Shown piece after piece: positions 47,242 to 57,484 of a DNA stretch of 64,000 nt. The notes below the pieces were generated by a model. It worked only from the letters and a program-made list of their open reading frames with translations. It was not told the origin of the DNA and searched no databases. Source of the DNA: Ehretia macrophylla. Lineage: Eukaryota; Streptophyta; Magnoliopsida; Boraginales; Ehretiaceae. Location of the stretch: positions 11,895,001 through 11,959,000 of the forward strand of contig CM075768.1 of the NCBI GenBank assembly GCA_037974665.1. Reading direction: 5' to 3'. Every line of letters starts with the position of its first letter. Positions within the stretch are counted from its first letter, which is position 1. The translations under genes were made by a program, and so were the position numbers.

Positions 47242-47290
47242 TGTGTGTGTATATGTGTATTTATGTAAATGTATGTGTATGTATGTATAT
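47055..47290. repeat. Simple repeats: (CCCCCA)n, (TA)n, (GT)n
   Basis: 47055-47085 is a C-rich CCCCCA repeat that also occurs on the other side of E2 (37060-37095), so E2 inserted into it. 47147-47200 is an uninterrupted TA run, followed by GT to about 47250, then mixed TATG. Open frames of Cys/Val or Ile/Tyr repeats here are artefacts. Confidence 0.95.
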
Positions 47291-47499
47291 ATATGTATAG
47301 ATCTAGCTAACTCCACCACCCCCATGAAGCTATACACCTCCTCAACCCATAACCCCTTCCCCCACCTCAAAAATATATTATTTCATATGTTATTTACATA
47401 TATATGTATATGTATCTATACCTATGTATAGTATATGTATATATTATAAAATTTATGGTTGTTATGAAAATGTTAACATATACATTATGCCTAAATATA

Positions 47500-47940
47500 T
47501 TAATGTAGTTTTTTTTTAATTTTCAGATTTATTATTATTTTTTTCGGAATTTGATTTTATATTTTTTGTGGTTATCTTGTAATTTTGTTACATTGTGTTA
47601 TTATTATACTATAAATTTTTTTGTTTTAATATTTAGGTTATTGTTTTAAATTTTTGGATTTATTTAATTTTTTTCTAATTTTGATTTTATTTTTATGTTT
47701 TTGTGGTTATCATGTAATTTTGTTACATTGTGTTATTGTTAAAATATATTTTTTTTTGTTTTAATATTTAGGTTATTTTTTTTAAATTTTTTGGATTTAT
47801 TTAAATTTTTTTTTTAAATTTTTATTTTTATTTTTTTGTGGTTATCATGTAATTTTGTTACATTGTGTTATTGTTAAAATATAAATTTTTTCGTTTTAAT
47901 ATTTAGGTTATTGTTAAATTATAAATTCTTTTGTAAATTG
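47500..47940. repeat. T-rich ~125-135 bp tandem repeat, three copies
   Basis: The phrase 'tgtggttatc.tgtaatttt' starts near 47577, 47702 and 47837. Each is followed by 'gttacattgtgttattgtt' and 'gttttaatatttaggttatt'. Spacing 125 and 135 bases. Non-coding; lies between E2 and the Ptta-type gene. Confidence 0.8.
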
Positions 47941-48054
47941 TATTTTGGCGAATTTGCGTAGTTCATTGTGCTATAAATTGAACTAAGTTAATGTCTTTGA
48001 GTATTGTATATTATTGTTGTTGTGGGAATCTTTTGAGTGTAGTTATTGGATTAT

Positions 48055-48130
48055 TCATGGTACAGAGGAGACTCTGTCCGTTTGTTGCGTCTGGACTTTA
48101 CCTCTATATTGGGGTTTGGTTTGGGGCATA
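48055..48130 (+). repeat. Fossil LTR end of the E1/E2 family
   Basis: 'ggtacagaggagactctgtc', 'tctggactttacct' and 'ggtttggtttggggc' align with the last ~75 bases of E1's LTRs (12615-12690, 22575-22650), roughly seven of ten positions by eye. Neither the rest of the LTR nor the terminal TTACA is clear. It lies inside the CACTA-like region and is not part of the Ptta-type gene. Confidence 0.6.
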
Positions 48131-48419
48131 ATATCCAATATTTTCAATGGATATTTTATTCATATTTTTTTTTCTATATTTTTGGGAAGTTTGCTAATAT
48201 GATACATTTTTCTGGATTTTCAGAATTTTCACATTGGACTTGTTCTATCCGGATAAAAAGGTTCGTTTCCGTCTATCAATTTGTATAGTATCTCTCAAAT
48301 TTAATTCAAAGTTAATTTCTTATCAGTTTTAAGTTACAAAATTGTAGGATATTATTGTTATGTGTTGAATAGTATGTTGAACGTTGGATGATATTGTTGT
48401 ATAATACTGTCAAAGGGGT

Positions 48420-50062
48420 TTCAAGAGCTCTACATGCCGGGTAGTAGAGCCGTGGTTGACATACAGACAAGTCCCAAGTGATACAAGAAGATTATGGTTT
48501 GAATATTTCAGGGTATGAAATGTTAACACAATATATATTGTGAAAACTATTGTACAATGAGTATAGTAATTGTTGAATTATATGGATCATAATATTAACG
48601 TTTTTAGGGGCAGTACAAGTGGCTTCCAATTGATGAAGCCGGAGTTTGGTGCAAGTTTGAATCTACTGTAAGATACCGAATTTCATATTTGACAAATAAA
48701 GGACGGACAAGAACGAAAAAACCAGATTTCATATCACTTGAAGTATGGAACCAAATGTTGGAGCTATGGCAAAAGCCCGAATGGTAGAAAATATCAAAGA
48801 TAAATTCAAACAACCGAAAGGCCAATCCGTCTACTCACTATCTGGGTTTAATCACAACCCATGAGGCAACTAGAAGAATGATATTGATTTAGTAATACAA
48901 TATTGGTTAATTATATATGTTATGCGAACGAATAAAAAATTATTTGAAATACACATTCAGTTGTAGGTTGATTTGGTGAATTGCTATTGTAGGAAAAAGA
49001 ACTAGGGATGACAGTGACCTATGCGGAGGTTTTCCAGAAGGCTCATCGTAAGGGGGCTGACGGACTGTACACAGACTTTCGGGTCGAGCAAACAATTGTA
49101 TGTATTATTCATGTAATGTCTAGTAGAGGCAGCAATGCATAGGGTAGTTATTGAAGATAATTTAGGATTCATAGTGATGCAAAAAAGGTATAAGATTCCA
49201 CAAAGTATTTATAATTGTTAAAGATAACATTCTTGAGGAAAAACGTACTTAGTGATGTGTGGAGCACAAATGTAGCTATGATGTGAACAAACATTTCTCG
49301 AATAGAACATGGTAACTTGTACTAGACTCTAGCTTATGTACACTGTTAGTTCAAATGTCTCCTTATGGTTGTAGTAGCAAATGATTATTATGTTGAGGTT
49401 AAGTGTGGTACAATATCAACTTAGATACTGTACGACTTTGTTGGCTTTATCTTGTAACAGGTTATTGGGAAAAGTCCGAAATACAAACAAGATGGTGGCC
49501 ATTTTTTATTGACGAGTAAATGCATTGAAAAATGATGTCATACCATAATATTGTGTGTTTGAATATTATGTTTGTGTGGATGACAAATTAATGTTTGCAC
49601 AATAATTTGGTTTTGTAATACTAACTTGTTACTATTGTGTTCGTAGGCTTGTTACGACGAAATACTACAAACGGCCAGGAATGCATCGGAATCTGACTCA
49701 AACCCCACGCTTGTGGATCAGAATGTAGTGTTTTTACAGGCTGTCGAACCACCACGCAAAGGTCGAATATATGGGTTAGGTTCTCAAGTTTCAGTTGAGT
49801 TTGTTACAAACACTGCAACACAAACTCGGCATGTGATCACAGAGGAACAACTGAATGACTCTGTTTCGAGAGCCACAGTGACTTTGAACGAAACATTAGC
49901 AAGTCAGGACAAGCAGATCGAGAGTCAGAGCGAGTCAATCAATGAACTTCAGCAACAAATCAAGAAATAGAATGATGTGTTGCAAGTCCTCTACGCAAAA
50001 GTCTGTGCTCAACCTGAAGAGCATCATTCTCCATCTTCACATAGTGATGAAAATGAAGAATA
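48420..50062 (+). pseudogene. Plant transposase-like gene, Ptta/En/Spm (PF03004) type, four exon pieces, two stops
   Basis: Exon A ends at 48511 and includes CRVVEPWLTYRQVPSDTR + RLWFEYFR before a GTATGA donor. Exon B (48608-about 48895, after TTTTTAG) reads YKWLPIDEAGVWCKFEST, then LEVWNQMLELWQKPEW, a TAG at 48786-48788, and NRKANPSTHYLGLITTHEAT. Exon C (48994-49097) reads EKELGMTVTYAEVFQKAHRK...DFRVEQTI. Exon D (49648-50062) reads CYDEILQTARN, VFLQAVEPPRKGRIYGLGSQ, a Gln/Glu/Ser-rich coiled coil with a TAG at 49968-49970, and an acidic HSDENEE end. The V-W...W, HREV/EVF-KAH and GRxYGLGS blocks are those of the family, which accompanies CACTA elements. The start of the gene upstream of 48420 is not identified. 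No DDE transposase is seen nearby. Confidence 0.8.
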
Positions 50063-50339
50063 ATTTGTTATAATGTTAACCCTCTAGTTTGATGTTAAAT
50101 ACACTTCCATGTACAGGGATTTTGTTTTTTTAAACAACTATTAAATTGTAGTCATGATTTTAATTATATACATCATATCGTATTTTCGCTATTATTTGCA
50201 AGTTATTTCACATATCAAACAGGTTCAATTTGCGATCTGTGTTCAAAATTTGTGAAAGAGTCATGAGAAGTTCAAGTATATGGAATAGTTAAGTTAGTGA
50301 GGGCTTGGTGAAGGGAAGGATTAGTGATGGATTGGCAAG
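50063..50339. other. Spacer between the Ptta-type gene and the satellite-like array
   Basis: AT-rich 3' flank of the gene, then a unique purine-rich segment (50270-50350) before the first palindrome. Nothing coding. Confidence 0.4.
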
Positions 50340-53300
50340 GGGAAAGGTTGTCGTACTCCCTTGATGCGGATGGGCTTCGGACTTCTTTCCTTTCGTAGCC
50401 CATCCGTAACCAATGGCCACGGATGGGCTACGGATTTTCACACAAAAATAAGGTTTATCTATTTTAATTTGAATTATGAAATTGTGATTCTACCTACAAC
50501 GTAGTAAAACTTCACTTGAGTTGCAAGTTTTTCAAGTAAAAATAAACTTGGTCTGTATTTTATTAGCATGCGTACTTTTATAAAGAAATCTCATAGAAAA
50601 TAGAAAATTGTTTAAATTGAACTTAACTTGTTCTCAATTAACATTGCGTTAATGTTAATTAATGTTCAATGTAGTGGTCCAAAAACTCTCACATTATTTC
50701 TAAACTTCACAAACAAGAAAAATATGAACATATTAACATGTTTTAATACGTTGTTTCTATTAGTTAACAAATCGAATACATACTATTAGTGGTCTGTAGC
50801 CCATCCGTAGTCTCTAGCTACGAATAGGCTACGAACTTCTTCCCTTTCATAGCACATCCATAGCCAATGGCCACGGATGAGAAATGAACCTTCACACAAA
50901 AATAAGGTTTATCGATTTTAATTCTAATTATGGAATTGTGATTCCACCTACAACGTAGTAAAACTTCCCTTGAGTTGCAAGGTTTTCAAATAAAAATAAA
51001 CTTGGTCCGTATTGTATTAGCGTGCGTACTTTTATAGAGAAATCTCATAGGAAATTAATAGCCGTTTAAATCGAACTTATCATGTTCTCAATTAATATTG
51101 CGTTAATGTTAATTAACGTTCAATCTATTGGTCCAAAAACTCACATTGTGTTTAAACTTCATAAATAAGAAAAATATGAAGATATTAATACGTTTTAATA
51201 TGTTATTTCTACCTATTAACAAGTTAGAATATATAATATTAGAAGTCCATAACCCATCCGTACTCCCTAGTTACGGATGGGCTATGCACTTCTTTCCTTT
51301 CGTAGCCAATCCGTACCCAATGGTCACGGATGGGCTATAGACCTTCACAAAAAAAATAAGGTTTATCCATTTTAATTTGAATTATAAAATTGTAATTCCA
51401 CCAACAACGTAATAAAACTTCAATTGAGTTGCAAGTTTTTCAAGTAAAAAAAATTGGTTCGTATTTTATTAGCGTGCGTACTTTTATAGAGAAATCTCAT
51501 AAAAAATAAATAACCATTTAAATCGAACTTAACTTGTTCTCAATTAAGATGGTGTTAATATTAATTAACGTTCAATCTAGTGGTCTAAAAAGTCTCATAT
51601 TATTTCTAAACTTCATAAACAAGAAAAATAGGAACATATTAACACGTTTTACTAAATTGTTCCTACCTGTTAACAAGTAAGAATACATACTATTAGTGGT
51701 CCGTAAACCATCTGTAGTCCCTAGCTATGGATTGGCTACTAATGTTTTCCCTTCTATAGCCAATGGCCACAGATGGTCTATGGATATCTTCCTTTCTGTA
51801 GCCCATCCATAGCCAATGGCAATGGATGAGTTACGGACTTTCACACAAAAAATAGGTTTATCGATTTTAATTTGAATTATGGAATTGTAATTCCACTTAC
51901 AACATAGTAAAACTTCACTTGAGTTGCAAGGTTTTCACATAAAAATAAACTTGGTCCGTATTTCATTAGCGTGCGTACTTTTATAGAAAAATCTCATAGG
52001 AAATCAATAGTCGTTTAAATTGAACTTATCATGTTCATACTTAATATTGCGTTGATGTTAATTAACGTTCAATCTAGTAGTCCAAAACCTCTCACATTGT
52101 GTCTAAACTTCATAAACAAGAAAAATATGGAGATATTAACCCGGTTTAATATATTGTTCATATCTATTAACAAGTTAAAATATATAATATTAGAAGAATG
52201 TAGCCCATCCGTACTCTCGAGCTACGGTTCGGCTATGGACTTTTTTCATTTCGTAGCCCATCCGTAGCCAATGGCTACAGATAGGCTACGCACCTTCACA
52301 TAAAAATAAGGTTTATCCATTTTAATTTGAATTATGAAATTGTGATTCACCTGCAATGTAGTAAAACTTCAATTGAGTTACAAGTTTTTCAAATAAAATT
52401 AAACTTGGTCCGTATTTTATTAGCGTGCGTACTTTTATAGAGAAATCTCATAGGAAATCAATAACCGTTTAAATTGAACTTAACTTGTTCTCAATTAACA
52501 TTGCGTTAATGTTAATTAACGTTCAATCTAGTTGTCCAAAAACTCTCACATTATTTCTGAACTTCAAAAAAAAGAAAAATATGAACATATTAATACGTTT
52601 TAATACGTTGTTCCTACTTGTTAACAAATTAGAATATATACTATTGGTGTTTCGTATCCCATCCGTAGTCTCTAACTACGAATGGGCTACGAACTTCTTC
52701 CCTTACGTAGCCCATCCATAGCCAATGGCCACGGATGGGCTACGGATCTCTTCCTTTCCATAGCCCATTCGTAGCCAATGGTAACGGATGAGCTACAAAC
52801 CTTCACACAAAAATAAGATTTATCGATTTTAATTTGAATTATGGAATTGTGATTCCACCTACAACGTAGTAAAACTTCACTTGATTTGCAAGGTTTTCAA
52901 ATAAAAATAAACTTGGTCTATATTGCATTAGTGTGTGTACTTTTATAGAAAAATCTCACAGGAAATCAATTGTCGTTTAAATCAAACTTATCATGTTCTC
53001 AATTAATATTGTGTTGATGTTAATTAATGTTCAATCAAGTGGTCAAAAAACTCTCACATTGTGTCTAAACTTTATAAACAAGAAAAATATGAGATATTAA
53101 CATGTTTTAATATATTGTTCATATCTATTAACAAGTAAGAATATATAATATTAGAAGTCCGTAGCCCATCCGTACTCTCTAGCTATGGATGGGCTACGCA
53201 CTTCTTTACTTTCGTAGCCCATCCATAGCCAATGGTCATGGATGGGATGCGGACTTTCACACAAAAATAAGTTTTATCCATTTTAATTTGAATTACGAAA

Positions 53301-55285
53301 TTGTGATTGCACCTATATGTAGTAAAACATCACTTGAGTTGCAAGTTTTTCAAGTAAAAATAAACTTTGTCCGTATTTTATTAGCGTGCGTACTTTTATA
53401 GAGAAATCTCATAGGAAATGAATAACCATTTAAATCGAACTTAAGTTGTTCTCAATTAACATCACGTTAGTATTAATTAAAGTTCAATCTAGTAGTCCAA
53501 AAACTCTCACATTATTTCTAAACTTCATAAATAAGAAAAATATGAACATATTAACACGTTTTAATATGTTGTTCCTACCTGTTATTAAGTAAGAATACAT
53601 ACTATTAGTGGTCCGTAGCCTATCCGTAGCTAGGGACTACAGATGGGCTATGAACTTTATCCCCCGTAGCCCATCCGTAGCCAATGGCCACGGATGGGCT
53701 ACAGATATCTTTCTTTCCGTAGCCCATCTGTATCCAATGGCAACGGATGAGCTACGAACCTTCACACAAAAAAAAAGTTTATCGATTTTAATTAGAATTA
53801 AGGAATTGTGATTCCACCTACAACGTAGTACAACTTCACTTGAGTTGCAAGGTTTCAAATAAAAATAAATTTGATCCGTATTTTATTACCGTGCATACTT
53901 TTATAGAGAAATCTCATAGGAAATCAATAGCCGTTTAAATTGAACTTATCATGTTCTCACTTAATATTGTGTTGATGTTAATTAAAGTTCAATCTAGTTG
54001 TCCAAAAATTCTCACATTGTGTCTAAACTTCATAAACAAGAAAAATATGAAGATATTAACACGTTTTAATATATTGTTCCTATCTATTAACAAGTTAGAA
54101 TATATAATATTAGAAGTCCGTAGCCCATCCGTACTCCCTAGCTACGGATGGGCTACGCACTTCTTTCCTTTCGTAGCCCATCCGTAGCCAATGGTAATGG
54201 ATGGGATACGGACTTTCACAAAAAAATAAGGTTTATCCATTTTAATTTGAATTAGGAAATTGTGATTCCACCTATAATGTAGTAAAATTTCACTTGAGTT
54301 GCAAGTTTTTCAAGTAAAAATAAACTTGGTCTGTATTTTATTAGAATGCGTACTTTTATAGAGAAATCTAATAAGAAATCAATAACCGTTTAAATTGAAC
54401 TTAACTTGTTCTCAATTAACATTGTGTTAATGTTAATTAACGTTCAATCTACTTGTCCAAAAACTCTCACATTATTTCTAAACTTCATAAACAAGAAAAA
54501 TATGAACATATTAAGACATTTTAATACGTTGTTTGTACCTAGTAACAAGTTCGAATACATACTATTAGTGGTCCATAGCCCATCCGTAGTCTCTAGCTAG
54601 GAATGGGCTACGATCATCTTCCCTTTTGTAGCCCACCCGTAACCAATGGCCACGGATGGGCTACAGATCTCTTTCTTTTCGTAGCCTATCCGTAACCAAT
54701 GGCAACTGATGTGGTGTGGACCTTCACAAAAAAAAAGGTTTATCGATTTTAATTTTAATTATGGAATTGTGATTTCACCTACAACGTAGTAAAACTTCAC
54801 TTAAGTTGTAAGATTTTCAAATAAAAACAAACTTGTTTCGTATTTCATTAGCGTGCGTACTTTTATTGAGAAATCTCATAGAAAATCAATAGTCATTTAA
54901 ATCGAACTTATCATGTTCTCACTTAATATTTCGTTCATGTTAATTAACATTCAATTTAGTGGTCCAAAAACTCTCATATTGCGTATAAACTTTATAAACA
55001 AGAAAAATATGAAGATATTAACATGTTTTAATATGTTGTTCCAATCTATTAACATGTTAGAATATATAATAGTTGCCAATAGCCATGGATGGGCTACGGA
55101 CCTTCACACAAAAATAAGGTTTATCCATTTTAATTTGAATTATGAAATTATGATTCCACCTATAATGTAGTAAAACCTCACTTGAGTTTCAAGTTTTTCA
55201 AGTAAAAATAAACTTGGTCCGTATTTTATTATCGTGTATACTTTTATAGAGAAATCTCATATGAAATCAATAACCATTTAAATCA
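50340..55285. repeat. Satellite-like array, 11 monomers of two alternating types (~455 and ~508 bp; ~960 bp higher-order unit)
   Basis: The landmark 'ttcacacaaaaataaggttt' begins near 50432, 50890, 51326, 51840, 52292, 52802, 53257, 53761, 54216, 54724 and 55104. The base triplet after 'ttatc' alternates strictly: cat (tat in the first) in one type, gat in the other. The gat-type monomers also share 'attgtgtctaaac' and 'ataatattagaagtc', and are 436-455 bases long. The other type shares 'attatttctaaac' and 'catactattagtggtc', and is 504-514 bases long because it has a third palindrome. Each monomer ends in two or three near-palindromes built on GTAGCCCATCCGTAGCC / GGCNACGGATGGGCTAC. The last monomer breaks off at about 55285. 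Frames of 64-85 codons recur in several monomers but show no domain. Confidence 0.95.
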
Positions 55286-55439
55286 TACTATCAGATAGGG
55301 GCATTGGCAGGCCAGTATCCCAGGCTGGTGAGGACAATAGATTTGTATTGTTTACTGTCCCCGCTGGATAAGGGTACCGACTGATCGTTCCCTCATCTGG
55401 CGAGGACAATAAATACTTAAGTTCAGATAATTTTTTAAA
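55286..55439. other. Unique GC-richer junction segment
   Basis: Follows the abrupt end of the array. The decamer 'gaggacaata' occurs twice (55331, 55399) and 'ccagtatcccaggctgg' is a local inverted repeat. It may be the end of an unrecognised small element. No gene. Confidence 0.35.
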
Positions 55440-56310
55440 ATTCAAAACCCTTATTACCTACCAAATAAAATTCAATGCCCTATTTTTTTCTCTTTCTTCT
55501 ATCTTGTTTTCTTTCTCTCCATTCGATGCACCACTACCACCATCACCTTCTACCTCTACCATTACCTCTCACTCTCTCTGTCGGCCGGCGACAACACTAC
55601 TACGTCCTCTCGGTGCCACCACCAAAACTGCCACCTCTTACCCCCCTCCCAAAAAAGAAAAAAAATGGATTCGATAAGGTAGCAGCTTGATGTTCTAATG
55701 GGAGTAAACCGAAATGTCAATGTTTGGAAGGTGGATCGAAGGTACTACAATCGCGATGTTTCTAGTCTATTCCTCTCTAGCCTTTGCTCTAACGAGATCT
55801 TCCAACTCACTGTACCTCTCTTTCTCTCTATTTTTATCTCTTTCCATACACATACACAAATAAATTATATATGTTTAACCCTAGGTGCAATATTTTTTAG
55901 TTTAAAACATTGGGCAATTTTATCCATACATATATGTTTAACCCTAGCTGCAATATTGTTGAAGTTTTGTAAAAAATATGGCAAACTCATATATGTATAT
56001 GTATATGTACATATATATTAAAATTTAACTTAGGTGTAAAGGTTTTTGACCTGTTATCTAGAAAAAAGGCGAAATTGGCTATATATGTATTTATAGATAT
56101 GTTAAAATTTAATCCTAAGGGAGAACTTTTATTGACTTTTTGTCACAAGAATTAGAGTAAATTAGTTTGTAAGGTATACTAAACTTTAACCTTCACGAGC
56201 TCTTCCAACTCACTATACCCCTCTCTCTTTTCCTGTTGCAGGCTTCGCTATAATGAACAAGAATTGGCAAAGAAAAAGGGCAGAGATAAGGCTTAGCTGG
56301 ATACAAGCCT
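55440..56310 (+). pseudogene. LUC7-like splicing factor pseudogene, first exons
   Basis: After a C/T-rich 5' leader, the ATG at 55665 opens MDSIR-TAG-QLDVLMGVNRN, then VDRRYYNRDVSSLFLSSLC + SNEIFQLT, and the exon ends at 55811 before GTACCT. This is the conserved N-terminus of LUC7/LUC7-like proteins (U1 snRNP factors acting in 5' splice-site choice), which continues in the family with a CCCH-type finger. The TAG at 55680-55682 stands where the family has a Lys. Several conserved positions are substituted. A second piece after CTGTTGCAG (56242 on) reads LRYNEQELAKKKGRDK, resembling the helix after the finger, then hits TAG. The finger exon is missing. A ~30-base stretch around the exon 1 end is repeated at 56196. 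Clearly inactive. Confidence 0.75.
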
Positions 56311-57484
56311 TTTGGACATCAGGAATTCACAATATTGTTCAAGACAAATTCATTGTCACTGTCTATGTTGAATAATGTCATAGAATTTGTTACATAATTT
56401 TAACATTATCTTACAAATTAGTGCATGTTAAAGCATAAAATTTCACATTGTATTCATAAGATAACTGAATGGAAAATTTTAAGTGTTTTTCCTGAAAGAA
56501 GCAAAATCTGCAATTATTCAGACATATTTACATACAGATCTTCCTAGAATAGAATGCCATGTAAATATATTGTTTTATTTTCTCTTACTCTTACTAACTC
56601 TAGAGATCTGATTAAATGTATAAGACTTTATCTTAATTACTTAAAAAATGTCTTACCTATTCACAATTCAAAAAGAAATTGAGGAAAAAAAAAGAACTGA
56701 ACGTATGTATACTTGATTTATGAAATTGATCTGTTTTACTCCAATTAATGTGACGCCTAGAGATAGTAATATTGTACTTGGAGATGGTTAACGTACATGT
56801 TTTTGTTTGTGTAGGTTACATGTCCAAGAAAGGAAAGAGTTAAGCCCTGGCATTCCTTTAGTAAGCTTTCTCACGTCTACTCTGCTATTTCTAGGGACAA
56901 ATTATACTAATAATTTGATAGAATCTTTGTTAGACTAGCACGATATTCTCTTAGGAACTAGAGGCACATGGCTATAATTCAAAGTAATTGTTCCTTTATT
57001 TCTGACAATTGTTATGATCATGTCATGCTTGAGTGGTGACTATGTACTTATGTTTATGTATTGGTTTGTGGAATTGAGAAGTGGAGGAGTTGAATTTGTT
57101 GAGTTTTTTGTATTCAATTTGAATGAAAGCCTACTGAGACATATTAGCAACAGAATGTAAGAGTAACAAAATTGTGATGATTCCTTATCAATTCTTCCAT
57201 TCTTGAATTCATTATGATATGCTACAAGTGTTCGATTATTTGCTTGAATGAAATAATGTAATAGAAATGTGTCTTTTGCACCTATACAAGACTTTTGTTG
57301 TTGTTACTATGCAGCTTGAAAAACTCAAGCATTACTCGTATGCTAAGGTATTCCAACTTTTATAACATAGACTATAAATTCTGTCTGTTTGCTTATATAT
57401 GTTGTATTATGTTATATGTGCATGTTGGTGTAGGTATGTATAAAGGTATATTACATATATATGTATACATCTTGGATTTGAGTA
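56311..57484. other. Decayed intergenic or intronic sequence downstream of the LUC7 remnant
   Basis: AT-rich; exon-like scraps only (for example LEKLKHYSYAK near 57315 after TGCAG), too short to assign. No element ends until E3's LTR at 57485. Confidence 0.4.

Noticed and set aside
47115..47431. Open frames of Ile-Tyr and Cys-Val repeats
   Set aside because: They are translations of the TA and GT microsatellites, with no coding signature.
50340..55285. CRISPR-like reading of the regularly spaced repeats
   Set aside because: Units are 450-510 bp, whole units repeat, there are no unique spacers, and the genome is a plant's.
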